From the NCBI GenBank assembly GCA_002435955.1, contig DIWZ01000036.1, forward strand, positions 33,840 through 62,010: a DNA stretch of 28,171 nt, given 5' to 3'. Both the position numbers and the translations under genes were made by a program. This stretch comes from Pelobacter sp. UBA6093. Lineage in GTDB: Bacteria > Desulfobacterota > Desulfuromonadia > Desulfuromonadales > Syntrophotaleaceae. Below the pieces are notes generated by a model, which made no database searches, was not told where the DNA came from, and worked only from the letters and a program-made list of their open reading frames with translations. Positions 15,378 through 24,729 of the stretch are shown one piece after another; position 1 is the first letter of the stretch; the number at the start of each line of letters is the position of its first letter.

Positions 15378-15401
15378 TGTGTTATATTATAACGTTACAA
15401 A
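15378..15401. promoter_or_regulatory. Zur box in the zur-znuCB / znuA divergent promoter
   Basis: The core GTTATATTATAAC (15381-15393) is a palindrome around one central T and strongly resembles the enterobacterial Zur box core GTTATAATATAAC. It sits in the 92-base gap between the two start codons, so one repressor site can control both directions. The same bases contain TATAAT-like -10 sequences, as expected if Zur blocks RNA polymerase. Confidence 0.88.
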
Positions 15402-15436
15402 AAGATCAATCACCATTTTATGTCCGGAGGGTTCCA

Positions 15437-16393
15437 ATGAGAAAATCTGTTTTGATGGTGTTATTTACGGCATATCTCCTTGCCCAGGGTGTTGTCGCCT
15501 GGGCGGCCACACCGCAGGGCCCGAAGGTGGTGGTCAGTCTCAAGCCGCTTCATTCGCTGGTTGCCGGGGTCATGCAAGGGGTGGGTGAACCACGGTTGTT
15601 GATCCAGGGAAGCGGCTCGCCCCACGGTTACGTGCTGCGCCCTTCGGAGGCCCGCCTGCTGGCCGATGCCCACCTGGTGGTCTGGGTCGGCCATCAGCTC
15701 GAAAGCTTCCTGGAAAAACCGCTGTCGACATTGGGGACCAATGCCCGTCAACTGGAGTTGGCCGAGGAGCTTGAATCGGCACTGCTGCCGGTGCGGGAAG
15801 GCGGCAGCTGGGATGCCGATCACCATGAGGCAGGGGATGGCCAATCTGAACATCTCACGGAGCATGGGGAACATGATCCGCACTTCTGGCTCAACCCGCT
15901 GCTGGCGAAACAGATGGTCGAAAAAACAGCCGCCGCCCTGGCCGAAATCGATCCGGTTCACCAGCAACAATACCGGGAGAATGCGGCCCGATTGAAACTG
16001 CGCCTGGACGAACTGCATGCTAAGTTGAAAGTGAAACTTGCCCCGGTCAAGCATATCCCCTATCTCGTTTTCCACGATGCCTATCAGTACTTCGAAGCGG
16101 CCTATGGGCTTAACGCGGCAGGTTCCATCACCATCGACCCGGAGAGAAAACCCGGCGTCAGGCGAGTTAGGGAGATCCGAGGAAAAATCAAGGAACTAGA
16201 CGCCCGTTGTGTGTTCAGCGAACCGCAGTTCGAGTCGAAGCTGGTTGCCACGATAATCGAAGGCAGCGGTGCAAGAACCGGCGTTCTCGACCCCCTCGGC
16301 GCAGCATTGCCAGCCGGGCCGGAGAGTTATTTTCTGTTGCTGAACGGCTTGGCCGATAACCTGGTGACCGGTCTGCGGGAAGGGGGCCGTTAG
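15437..16393 (+). CDS. znuA: Zinc-binding periplasmic protein ZnuA
   Basis: A 318-residue substrate-binding protein with a signal peptide ending VVAWA (cut near residue 23). The cluster A-I zinc ligands are visible: His63 (SPHGYVL), His149 (HDPHFWLNP) and His213 (VFHDAYQYF), with the Asp in VLDPLG. A charged His-rich loop (DADHHEAGDGQSEHLTEHGEH, about 132-146) before the second ligand is typical of zinc rather than manganese proteins. CCGGAGG precedes ATG. The frame stays open upstream, but the signal peptide and ribosome-binding site fix the start. Confidence 0.96.
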   Translation: MRKSVLMVLFTAYLLAQGVVAWAATPQGPKVVVSLKPLHSLVAGVMQGVGEPRLLIQGSGSPHGYVLRPSEARLLADAHLVVWVGHQLESFLEKPLSTLGTNARQLELAEELESALLPVREGGSWDADHHEAGDGQSEHLTEHGEHDPHFWLNPLLAKQMVEKTAAALAEIDPVHQQQYRENAARLKLRLDELHAKLKVKLAPVKHIPYLVFHDAYQYFEAAYGLNAAGSITIDPERKPGVRRVREIRGKIKELDARCVFSEPQFESKLVATIIEGSGARTGVLDPLGAALPAGPESYFLLLNGLADNLVTGLREGGR

Positions 16394-16465
16394 CCTGAAT
16401 CCGCGGGCTTCTCGATAAATCAACCGATGGCGCTTGCGAACCATGCACCCTGCCGGGCACATCGC

Positions 16466-16506
16466 AAAAAGGCCCGACCTGATTCCAGGCGGGCCTTTTT
16501 GCTTTT
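16466..16506. terminator. Bidirectional intrinsic terminator between znuA and glmS
   Basis: AAAAAGGCCCG pairs with CGGGCCTTTTT with a 13-base loop that itself pairs (CCTG/CAGG). Runs of T follow on the + strand and runs of A precede the stem, so it can end both convergent genes. Confidence 0.93.
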
Positions 16507-16529
16507 TCTGATCGCGGATTCGGGATGCG

Positions 16530-18359
16530 TTACTCCACCGTCACGCTCTTGGCCAGGTTGCGCGGCTGATCGACGTCGGTACCCTTGAGCACGGCAATGT
16601 GGTAGGCCAGCAGCTGCATGGGAATGGCGGTGAGGATCGGCGCGACGTCGTCGCTGGTTTCCGGCACGGTGATCAGGGCGTCGACTTCCCCAAGTTGCAC
16701 GGTATGCCCTTCGGTGGCAATGGCGACGACGCGGCCGGAGCGGGCCCGCACCTCCTCCATGTTGGAGATGGCCTTTTCGAAGGTGTCGTTAAACGGGCAG
16801 AGGAACACCACCGGCACGTTTTCATCGATGAGGGCGATGGGGCCGTGCTTCATTTCGCCTGCGGGGTAACCCTCGGCGTGGATATAGGAAATCTCCTTGA
16901 GTTTGAGGGCGCCTTCCAGGGCGATGGGGTACTGGATGCCGCGCCCCAGATAGAGGAAGTCACGGGCGTGCATGAATTCCTTGGCGATTTTCTGGATCAG
17001 CTCATCGGATTCGAGAGCCTGTTCCATCTTGCGCGGCAGGCTCAAAAGCGGCTCAATGAGTTCCCGGCAGCGCACCGCATCAACCATACCCCGTACCCGG
17101 CCGAGATGCAGGGCCAGCAGGTACAGCGCCACCAGTTGAGTGGTGAAGGCTTTGGTGGAGGCAACCCCGATCTCCGGGCCGGCATGGGTATAGATGACCC
17201 CGTTGCTTTCACGGGCGATGGACGATTCCACCACGTTGCAAATCGCTATCGTGGCGCCGCCCTTGCGTTTGGCTTCGCGCAGGGCGGCCAGGGTATCGGC
17301 AGTCTCGCCGCTCTGGCTGATAAGTACAGTCAGGGTGCGTTCGTCGACCAGCGGGTCGCGATAACGAAATTCGCTGGCGATATCGACTTCGACGGACAGG
17401 CGCGCCAGTTTTTCAATAAGGAACTTACCGCTCAAGGCAGCATGCCAGGAGGTGCCGCAGGCGACGATGTTGAGCTTGTTGAATCGGCACAACTGCTCGG
17501 CGTCGAGATTGATGCCATCGAGGAAAATCTCGCCGCGTTCGGAGAATACGCGCCCGGCCAGGGTATCGGCTATGGCGCGTGGCTGCTCGTAAATTTCCTT
17601 GAGCATGAAATGTTTGTATCCACCCTTTTCGGCCATCAGGGGATTCCAGGTTATGATCTTGACGGTCTTCTCCACGGTTGCGCCCTGCAGATCGGTAAAG
17701 CGCATGGCGCCATCGGCAAAAACGACAATTTCCCCTTCATCGAGAAAAATCATCTCTCGTGTATGGGACAGCATGGCGGGAATGTCCGATGCGACAAAGA
17801 ACTCGCCCTGCCCCTGCCCGACCACCAGCGGTGAACCGAGGCGGGCGGCGATCATCTTATCCGGTTCGCACTCGCACAGGATGGCCACCGCATAGGCTCC
17901 GCGGACCTCGGCCAACGCCAGCCGCACTGCGGTTTCAAAATCGCCGCACTGGCGCAGATGCTGATCGACGAGATGAGCGATGATCTCCGTATCGGTTTCG
18001 GAACTGAATTCGTGCCCCTGGCCGATGAGGCGCGCCTTGAGCTCCAGATAGTTTTCAATGATGCCGTTATGCACCACCGCAATATTGCCGGCATAATGAG
18101 GATGGGCATTGGTTTCCGAAGGCCGGCCGTGGGTCGCCCACCGGGTATGGCCGATACCGCGTCCGCCGGTAAGCGGCTGTTGCTTCAGAACGTTTTCAAG
18201 CTCGCAAAGCTTTCCCTTGGCCCTCCGGATGGAGATGCGCCCCTCGTTGAGAATGGCGATGCCGGCCGAGTCATAGCCGCGATACTCCAGGCGACGCAAG
18301 CCTTCGATAATAATGGGCATGGCCTCCTGGGGACCGATATATCCAACAATTCCACACAT
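16530..18359 (-). CDS. glmS: Glutamine-fructose-6-phosphate aminotransferase (isomerizing)
   Basis: A 609-residue protein, the same length as E. coli GlmS. It makes glucosamine-6-phosphate from fructose-6-phosphate and glutamine, the first step to UDP-GlcNAc. The start is placed at the ATG giving MCGIVGYIG, because Cys2 must become the N-terminal nucleophile and TGGAGG lies just upstream; an ATG 5 codons earlier would block this. The glutaminase domain (HTRWATHG, NGIIEN) spans 1-240. Two SIS sugar-isomerase domains follow (SQSGETADT, STKAFTTQ, EISYIHAEGYPAGEMKHGP), ending with the conserved PRNLAKSVTVE. It lies after glmU and its terminator on the same strand. No glmS ribozyme was recognised in the 173-base leader. 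Confidence 0.98.
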   Translation of the reverse strand: MCGIVGYIGPQEAMPIIIEGLRRLEYRGYDSAGIAILNEGRISIRRAKGKLCELENVLKQQPLTGGRGIGHTRWATHGRPSETNAHPHYAGNIAVVHNGIIENYLELKARLIGQGHEFSSETDTEIIAHLVDQHLRQCGDFETAVRLALAEVRGAYAVAILCECEPDKMIAARLGSPLVVGQGQGEFFVASDIPAMLSHTREMIFLDEGEIVVFADGAMRFTDLQGATVEKTVKIITWNPLMAEKGGYKHFMLKEIYEQPRAIADTLAGRVFSERGEIFLDGINLDAEQLCRFNKLNIVACGTSWHAALSGKFLIEKLARLSVEVDIASEFRYRDPLVDERTLTVLISQSGETADTLAALREAKRKGGATIAICNVVESSIARESNGVIYTHAGPEIGVASTKAFTTQLVALYLLALHLGRVRGMVDAVRCRELIEPLLSLPRKMEQALESDELIQKIAKEFMHARDFLYLGRGIQYPIALEGALKLKEISYIHAEGYPAGEMKHGPIALIDENVPVVFLCPFNDTFEKAISNMEEVRARSGRVVAIATEGHTVQLGEVDALITVPETSDDVAPILTAIPMQLLAYHIAVLKGTDVDQPRNLAKSVTVE

Positions 18360-18488
18360 GGCAAAATCCTCCATAGAGGCAGTTGGGCTTGGGGAATCGT
18401 CACGAGAAAATGGGATATCGAGAACCGACTTACCGTTTTCGCGGTAGACACATTCCTGCGTCCGACAGCCTCCTGTGTACGCTTAAAG

Positions 18489-18515
18489 CAAAAAGGGCCG
18501 GCAAGATGCCGGCAC
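18489..18515 (-). terminator. Intrinsic terminator after glmU
   Basis: On the minus strand GCCGGC-ATCTT-GCCGGC is followed by CCCTTTTTGCTTT. It lies just beyond the glmU stop and before glmS, so glmS probably has its own promoter, between 18375 and 18485. Confidence 0.85.
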
Positions 18516-18532
18516 CTTGTACATCTGTTGCA

Positions 18533-19927
18533 TCAGTCTTTTTTCTTGCAGTTGGAATTGTGCCGCAGCCGCCATTCCGGGACAATCTTCTGCTCGCTGC
18601 GGGACAAGGCCAGGGCATTGGCCGGCACATCCTTGGTGATGGTCGAACCGGCACCGATCAGGCTGTTGCGGCCGATGCGCACCGGCGCCACGAACTGGGT
18701 ATCGCTGCCGACGAAAACATCATCCTCGATAATGGTCTTGTGCTTGTTTACGCCGTCGTAGTTGCAGGTAATGGTACCGCAACCGATATTGACGTTGGCG
18801 CCCAGTTCGGCATCGCCGATGTAGGTCAGGTGGCTGGCTTTGGATCCGAGGCCGATGTAGGACTTTTTGGTTTCGACAAAATTGCCGATCTTGTTGTGGC
18901 CGGCCAGTACGGTTCCGGGGCGCAGGTGCGCCATGGGGCCGATGGCGGTCTCCGGGCCGATCTGCGAGCCTTCCAGCACCGAACCGGCTTTGACATGGAT
19001 GTTATCGTCCAGTCGGCAATCGCGGATGGTCACCTGTGCCTCGATGAGGCAGCCGCTGCCGATGCGGGTTGCACCGCCCAGGCAAACACCGGGGTAGATA
19101 AGGGTGTCGGCACCGATCTCGACTTGCGGTTCGATATAGGTCTGCTCCGGGTCGACAAGGGTGACGCCTTCGCGCATGAGCCGTTCATTGATGCGCCGCC
19201 GCATGACCGTCGAAGCCTGCGCCAGCTGTACCCGATCGTTGATCCCCATGGCTTCGTCGGCATCCTCCAGCACCACCGCGCCAACCCGGCGCCCTGCGGA
19301 GCGCGCTGCGGCCAATACGTCGGTCAGGTAATATTCACGCTGGGCATTTTCGCAACCGACTCCTGACAGAGCCTCGAACACGAATGGCGCCTCGAAAGCA
19401 TAGATGCCGGTATTGATCTCCCGAATCAACTTTTGCTCGCGGGAAGCGTCTTTTTCCTCGACGATGCCGAGAACTTCATCCCCCTCTCGCAACACCCGGC
19501 CGTAACCGAAAGGCTCCGCCAGTTGTGCCGTCAGCACGGTCACCGCCGCATGATTTTTTTCATGTTCGGCTATCAGCTGCTCCAGGGTTTCATCCCGCAA
19601 CAGCGGAACATCGCCGCAGAGCAGCAGCAATGTGCCGGCAAACCCCTGCAGCGCCTGGCGGGCGCACAACAAGGCATGGCCGGTTCCCAACTGCTCGTCC
19701 TGTACGGCAAAGCTTACCGGGTGATCGGCCAGCAGCGCCTGCACCGCCTCCGCGCCGTGCCCCACCACCAGCACCGTCGGCTGACAGCCGAGCTGCCGGG
19801 CCCTGTCCACAGGAAAGGTCACCATCGGCCGTCCCGCTACCGGATGCACGACCTTGGGCTGTGCCGATTTCATGCGAGTGCCTTTGCCCGCGGCCAGTAT
19901 GACAGCGGCAAGCTTATCGTGTTTCAT
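18533..19927 (-). CDS. glmU: Bifunctional UDP-GlcNAc pyrophosphorylase / GlcN-1-P N-acetyltransferase
   Basis: A 464-residue enzyme that acetylates glucosamine-1-phosphate and couples it to UTP, giving UDP-GlcNAc for peptidoglycan and lipopolysaccharide. The uridylyltransferase domain starts AAVILAAGKGTRMKS and covers about 1-230 (CGDVPLL, EQLGTGHALL). The left-handed beta-helix acetyltransferase covers 250-455 (hexapeptide repeats, KASHLTYIGDAELG, GCGTITCNYDG). The start is at ATG 19927, where GGGAGG lies 7-8 bases upstream; the frame is open further back without a site. It precedes glmS, giving a UDP-GlcNAc block. Confidence 0.98.
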   Translation of the reverse strand: MKHDKLAAVILAAGKGTRMKSAQPKVVHPVAGRPMVTFPVDRARQLGCQPTVLVVGHGAEAVQALLADHPVSFAVQDEQLGTGHALLCARQALQGFAGTLLLLCGDVPLLRDETLEQLIAEHEKNHAAVTVLTAQLAEPFGYGRVLREGDEVLGIVEEKDASREQKLIREINTGIYAFEAPFVFEALSGVGCENAQREYYLTDVLAAARSAGRRVGAVVLEDADEAMGINDRVQLAQASTVMRRRINERLMREGVTLVDPEQTYIEPQVEIGADTLIYPGVCLGGATRIGSGCLIEAQVTIRDCRLDDNIHVKAGSVLEGSQIGPETAIGPMAHLRPGTVLAGHNKIGNFVETKKSYIGLGSKASHLTYIGDAELGANVNIGCGTITCNYDGVNKHKTIIEDDVFVGSDTQFVAPVRIGRNSLIGAGSTITKDVPANALALSRSEQKIVPEWRLRHNSNCKKKD

Positions 19928-20070
19928 ATCAAACCTCCCAGGCAAAAGAATCGGCGTTATTATCCGGCAAAGGAGGACACGAGTCAATAATTGCCCTCCG
20001 TGGATCGACGAAATTTCTTTGCATTGAAGGAAGTTTACAAGTAGAGTTAGCCGTCTGCAATGGGGGGTGC

Positions 20071-20607
20071 ATGGACGAACGGAAAATATTCGAGAAAAAG
20101 CTCGATGAACTCGCTGCAGACATGCGCGAACTCGAATTGCTTTATGAACGTTACTTTTCGGGGGAGGAAAAACGGGAACCGCTAAAACAGCGGGTTGAGC
20201 TGGAAAGAAAGTTAAGAGCTCTTTCGACGCGGAGAATCATCAAAACCGACCATCGTTTTCGCTTCGAATCTCTGTCAACCCGCTACCACACCTACGCTTC
20301 CTACTGGAATCGCATCCAGCGGCTCATGGATGAAGGCAAATATCAACGTCACCTCGATCGCCGTAGCGTAAAATCCGCCCCCGAGACGGCGCACCACAGC
20401 AGTAAATCGAGCGACGAGTTATATGACAGCCTGGTAAAAGCCCATGGCGAATGTTCTCTGGGCACACCTCCCCCTGACCGCAACCAGTTTGAAAATTTCG
20501 TGGAGCGGCAAAGAAAGCAGATTCAGGAACGTTACGGCAAACAGAATATCGAATTCCGGATCGTCATCGAAAACGGCAAACCCAAACTGCGCGCCAAAGC
20601 CAGATAA
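20071..20607 (+). CDS. MXAN_5187 C-terminal-domain-like protein
   Basis: A 178-residue, charged, helical protein without signal peptide. KKLDELAADMRELELLYERYFSGEEKREPLKQRVELERKLRAL forms a coiled coil. It is followed by FRFESLSTRYHTYASYWNRIQRLMDEGKYQRH and a C-terminal RNQFENFVERQRKQIQERYGKQNIEFRIVIENGKPKLRAK. This layout fits the deltaproteobacterial family named after Myxococcus MXAN_5187; its function is not known. GGGGGGTG immediately precedes ATG. It diverges from glmU with 143 bases between them, which probably hold both promoters. Confidence 0.8.
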   Translation: MDERKIFEKKLDELAADMRELELLYERYFSGEEKREPLKQRVELERKLRALSTRRIIKTDHRFRFESLSTRYHTYASYWNRIQRLMDEGKYQRHLDRRSVKSAPETAHHSSKSSDELYDSLVKAHGECSLGTPPPDRNQFENFVERQRKQIQERYGKQNIEFRIVIENGKPKLRAKAR

Positions 20608-20612
20608 TCGTC

Positions 20613-20888
20613 TTACACGGCATCGCGAAGGCGCCGCATATATTTTGCCCGTTCAGAAATCAGAGCTTTAATTTCCAATACCTCGGGCACCCTCCCGGCA
20701 ATCCGCACGACATCATCCAGTACCAGCGCCGGTGTTACATACACCCGGTTATCGATCATCTTGCGTGAATCCTGGTAAAGGTGTACCTCGGCATCGAGTC
20801 GCATCTGATCAAGGGCTTGCCGCACGTTGGACAACGCCTCGTGGCAAAGGTTTCCGCAGTCCGGTTTGCAAAGAATGTCGATGCGCAT
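20613..20888 (-). CDS. Small thioredoxin/glutaredoxin-like protein
   Basis: A 91-residue protein starting MRIDILCKPDCGNLCHEA. The thioredoxin-fold N-terminal strand is followed by Cys7, Cys11 and Cys15 (CxxxC and a second CxxxC) in place of the usual CxxC, and VTPALVLDD contains the cis-Pro signature. Such proteins may be thiol oxidoreductases or metal/thiol-binding adaptors. AGGAGG lies about 8 bases before ATG. It converges with the MXAN_5187-like gene, with only 5 bases between the stops. The changed active site makes ordinary disulfide reductase activity uncertain. Confidence 0.82.
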   Translation of the reverse strand: MRIDILCKPDCGNLCHEALSNVRQALDQMRLDAEVHLYQDSRKMIDNRVYVTPALVLDDVVRIAGRVPEVLEIKALISERAKYMRRLRDAV

Positions 20889-20956
20889 GCGAACCTCCTT
20901 CCTGTAGCTGGTGGTCGAAAGCGTCTTCGGAAAACATTTATGACTTTTTTGGTTAT

Positions 20957-20984
20957 ATTATACCTGAATGTCAATCTCTCCAAG
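20957..20984 (-). promoter_or_regulatory. Probable sigma-70 promoter of the thioredoxin-like gene
   Basis: On the minus strand CTTGGA and a perfect TATAAT are 16 bases apart, about 65 bases before the start codon. The rest of 20889-21222 holds no gene. It also carries a weak TTGCCC/TTATAG pair facing the GGDEF-EAL gene near 21070-21095 and the GGAGG at 21206. Confidence 0.45.
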
Positions 20985-21222
20985 CTATTTTGTAATTTTA
21001 CCTGATTTTTCCAACCCGGATTCTGCCCCCCTGACTCGCCAGACGAAAAATCGACCATTGCTTGCCCCGGACATCCAACCACTTTGTTATAGTTTACCCG
21101 TCTATCGTTTTGTTTCCCTTGTGCAACAACCCCTTTGAGCATAGATTGCGATGAAAAAGCATCCGTGACGTGCCGCCACGACAACTGGCTTACCGTGTTA
21201 TTCTTGGAGGTCCCTATATTTC

Positions 21223-24200
21223 ATGCTTGGCATCCTTTATCTAGTTGCCTTTATTGGAAATATCTTCCCCCTGACCGTTTTCCCCCAGGGGCGCATCCTG
21301 CTGGCAGGCATCCCCGTGTTAATGATCGTGCGACTTTACGGCGCAGGATGGGGAGCACCCGCTGCCATGCTGACCCCCGTTTTCGCATTGGCCCTGGGGC
21401 ATCCCGTAGTCCCGGAACTTTTGTGGGTAGGGGAAGCGGTGATCATCGGCATGTTCCTGCGCTCTGGAGTAAACACCTTGCCAGCAGCCTCTCTGCTGTT
21501 CTGGGGACCTCTGGCATTACCCGTCCAATACCTGCTTTACGGCATTCTTCTGCACTATTCAAACACCGACCTGATAAACGCCATCGGGTTGACAACTATC
21601 AACGGCCTGGGCAATGCCGTCCTGGCCACCATGCTGCTGTATGGGATACAGCACAAACAGCTCCTTGCCCACCCGACGGTGTCCTTTCTGGAAACCGAGA
21701 TCAATGCCATTGCCGGGGGATTTTTGTTACCCGGCCTGTTCATTCTGGCCCTTAACCTGTCAGGGCCAAGAGACTTTCTTCGCCCCGGTATCGAAACCGA
21801 GCTGGTAAACCGCTGCCGGGCCATCCAAAATGGCATGAATGCTCTCCATGCTGAACTCGCTGGCAAACTAACATGTTTGACGAAGAGCGGCTCCCAGCGC
21901 GAGAATATTGAGCCCAGACTCGCCCGGTTACTCCAACAGGAAAAACATCTGCGCCTGGTCCTGGTCTGGGATTCCAATGGAAACCCTCTACTCAACAAAT
22001 CGAAGACAACCTACAGAAAAACCGCCTCCGACGCGCTGAAGGCGATTTCAAGCGATGAGGTAAAAAACCTCGCTCGTCGAACCGGACCGCTACTGCTTAC
22101 CATCACCACGCCATCAGCGAAAAACGAGGCATTACTTTGCCTGGCATGCCCCCTTGCAAATCGCGGCACACCGAGCGGCCTTGCCCTGGCCGTCATCGAT
22201 CCGCAAGGCTATAAAAGCCCCCTGTCCACAGGGAAGGATCAGCCGGCGGCCCTGCTGGTCGATGGGAACAACCGAATTCTGGTCAGCGGCAGCTCCGCAT
22301 GGCAGGCGTCAGATCTGCTTACGGCAACTCTTTTCGATCCGACACCGGATCATCGACAATTTCTTCTCTGGCAGCCACATTCCGAACGGGTTTCCCGACT
22401 GCAGCCGCAACTGGCTGCTCAACCTACGGAGGGGAAATTTACGCCGCCGCAACTGGTCCTGAGCGTGCCGAATGCGCTTGTGCATGTCCATGTCCACAGA
22501 ATGCTTCTGGGCAGCATGACCCTGATGCTGATCCCCGCCCTCATCGCCTTGACCATGGCCTTGCGCGTGCATAAAAAAATCCTTCAGCCGATTAAAAAAC
22601 TTGCGATCGCAACCGGCGACCTGCCCGAAAAAGCGCGGGCCGGAGAAACTCCTACCTGGCCCCCGACTGCCAGCACCGAGATCCATGAGCTGACCCGGCA
22701 TTGCCAGCAGGCCGCGCAGGCCCTGCTCAGCTGCTATGCGGAACTGGAAAAGCAGCGGCGGCACAACACCGACACGCTGGAAAACCTTTTGGCCCAGCAC
22801 CGATGGGAGGCTTTTACCTCCACCCGGCAGCTGAAAAAAACCGCCCGACAGCTCGAAAAAGAAAAAACCCAGCGCCACCGGATCCAGGAACTGATCGACA
22901 ATATCGACGCAGCGGAAAGTCGCTACCAGTTGCTCATTGAAAACAGCCTGGTCGGGATCTTCGTCTTTCAGCAACATCGCTACAGTTACGTCAATCCGCG
23001 CTTTGCGGAAATATTCGGCTACACCCCCGAAGAGATTGTTAAGGCTGAAACTCAACCGCAATTGGTCCATCCCGACGACCAGTTGTTCGTCACCGCCAAC
23101 AATCTGAAAATCCTTGGTGGCGCCAAGGCCAATCACTTACGCTATGAATTTGTCGGTTTACGCAAAAACGGCACCTCGATCCATGTCGAGGCACTGATAG
23201 GACAGGGAGCAAGCGAAGGGCACCCGGCCCTGATCGGCAGCCTTCTCGATATCACCGAACGTAAAGAAGCCGAAAAGACCATTGAGCACCTCGCCTTCCA
23301 CGATCCGCTTACCGGGTTACCAAACCGCCTGCTGTTCATGGACCGCGTCAACCAGGCCATAGCGCGCGCTCATCGCCTTCACGAATCTTTCACGTTGATG
23401 TTTCTCGATCTGGATCGCTTTAAAACCATCAACGATTCCCTCGGGCATACAGCCGGCGATACGGCCCTCAAGGAAGTTGCCAAGCGGCTTGCGACCTGCC
23501 TGCGGGAAACCGACACGGTGAGTCGTTTCGGGGGTGATGAATTCAACATCCTGCTGACCCAGTCGAGCCATGAAGAGGAAATAGAAATGGTGGCCCATAA
23601 GATCCTCAAGACCCTGGCCTGGCCTTACGACATTGATGGACATGAAGCCTTCATGACCTGCAGTATCGGTATCGCCATTTATCCCAAGGACGGCCTTGAG
23701 ACCACAGCGCTGGTCAAAAATGCCGACACCGCCCTTTACCGGGCCAAGGATCTGGGCAGAAACAATTTCCAGTTCTACAGCTCATCCATGAACGCCCAGG
23801 CACTGGAGAGGATGGCCATGGAGAGCAGCCTGCGACGCATGTTTGAACGACAGGAACTGCGCGTGCATTACCAACCCCAGATCAGCCTTGAGAACGGTAG
23901 CATCACCGGCCTGGAAGGGCTGGTAAGATGGGAGCATCCGGTGGGCAACTTGATCGCCCCATCGGTCTTCGTTCCCCTGGCCGAGGAGACCGGCCTCATC
24001 GTTCCCATGGGCGAATGGATTTTGCAGGCGGGATGTTACCAACTTAAAACCTGGCTCGATGCCGGATTTCCGCCGATGCGGCTGGGGATCAACGTCTCGG
24101 CCCATCAACTGCAGAAACCTGACTTTGCCGAACTGGTGATGCAGGTCCTCAAGGAATGTAGCCTGCCGCCGAAATATCTCAACCTGGAGATCACCGAAAG

Positions 24201-24678
24201 CGTGATCATGCACAACATGAACGAAGCCTTTGAAACCCTTCGCAAACTCCGTGCGGTGGGGATCACCATTTCTATCGACGATTTTGGCACAGGTTTTTCG
24301 TCCCTCAGCTATCTCAAGGACCTGCCTGCCGACCACCTGAAGATCGACCGGGCTTTCGTACAAAATCTGCCCTTCGGCAACAACGAAGCCAACATCGCCC
24401 AGCATATCATCCAGATGGCCCACGGTCTGAACCTCAAAGTCATTGCCGAGGGGGTGGAAAACCATGCGCAACTCAATTTCCTGCGGGAAGCCGGTTGTGA
24501 TGAAATCCAGGGATTCCTGATCAGCCGACCGTTGCCGGCCGAGGAGATAACAGAACTCCTGATCACCAACAAACCGCTGGTAACGGCTGGCAACGATCCG
24601 GAAACAACAGATACGAAAGAAAGGGGCAAAAACTCTGCGGATGTACCTGGAGAGATGAAGCAACCTGTGAAGAAGTAG
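21223..24678 (+). CDS. Membrane sensor diguanylate cyclase/phosphodiesterase (PAS-GGDEF-EAL)
   Basis: An 1151-residue protein. Residues 1-185 hold five or six membrane helices (MASE-like; the exact family is not recognised), then a soluble sensor region at about 190-425, another helix at 430-447, a HAMP-like and coiled-coil linker to about 560, PAS at 567-690, GGDEF at 690-850 and EAL at 870-1125. The cyclase motif GGDEF (770-774) is intact, with inhibitory-site RETD (761-764) at the right distance. The phosphodiesterase motif is EGL (898-900), with NLEITES, IDDFGTGFSSL (Asp1019, Asp1020) and AEGVEN all present. Both activities are therefore possible. GGAGG lies 12 bases before ATG, slightly far. 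It is next to the cluster headed by a GEMM-like sequence. Confidence 0.96.
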   Translation: MLGILYLVAFIGNIFPLTVFPQGRILLAGIPVLMIVRLYGAGWGAPAAMLTPVFALALGHPVVPELLWVGEAVIIGMFLRSGVNTLPAASLLFWGPLALPVQYLLYGILLHYSNTDLINAIGLTTINGLGNAVLATMLLYGIQHKQLLAHPTVSFLETEINAIAGGFLLPGLFILALNLSGPRDFLRPGIETELVNRCRAIQNGMNALHAELAGKLTCLTKSGSQRENIEPRLARLLQQEKHLRLVLVWDSNGNPLLNKSKTTYRKTASDALKAISSDEVKNLARRTGPLLLTITTPSAKNEALLCLACPLANRGTPSGLALAVIDPQGYKSPLSTGKDQPAALLVDGNNRILVSGSSAWQASDLLTATLFDPTPDHRQFLLWQPHSERVSRLQPQLAAQPTEGKFTPPQLVLSVPNALVHVHVHRMLLGSMTLMLIPALIALTMALRVHKKILQPIKKLAIATGDLPEKARAGETPTWPPTASTEIHELTRHCQQAAQALLSCYAELEKQRRHNTDTLENLLAQHRWEAFTSTRQLKKTARQLEKEKTQRHRIQELIDNIDAAESRYQLLIENSLVGIFVFQQHRYSYVNPRFAEIFGYTPEEIVKAETQPQLVHPDDQLFVTANNLKILGGAKANHLRYEFVGLRKNGTSIHVEALIGQGASEGHPALIGSLLDITERKEAEKTIEHLAFHDPLTGLPNRLLFMDRVNQAIARAHRLHESFTLMFLDLDRFKTINDSLGHTAGDTALKEVAKRLATCLRETDTVSRFGGDEFNILLTQSSHEEEIEMVAHKILKTLAWPYDIDGHEAFMTCSIGIAIYPKDGLETTALVKNADTALYRAKDLGRNNFQFYSSSMNAQALERMAMESSLRRMFERQELRVHYQPQISLENGSITGLEGLVRWEHPVGNLIAPSVFVPLAEETGLIVPMGEWILQAGCYQLKTWLDAGFPPMRLGINVSAHQLQKPDFAELVMQVLKECSLPPKYLNLEITESVIMHNMNEAFETLRKLRAVGITISIDDFGTGFSSLSYLKDLPADHLKIDRAFVQNLPFGNNEANIAQHIIQMAHGLNLKVIAEGVENHAQLNFLREAGCDEIQGFLISRPLPAEEITELLITNKPLVTAGNDPETTDTKERGKNSADVPGEMKQPVKK

Positions 24679-24729
24679 AGAATAAAAGAAGGTACCGGAA
24701 AAAAAGAGGGCCTGTAAACATCTGGTCTT

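Noticed and set aside
16599..17834. 411-codon open frame opposite glmS
   Set aside because: Antisense shadow of a fully conserved glmS; composition and lack of motifs argue against a gene.
18360..18532. Possible glmS ribozyme in the glmS leader
   Set aside because: The leader is short, contains the glmU terminator and small hairpins, and shows none of the ribozyme core. The ribozyme is essentially a Gram-positive feature.
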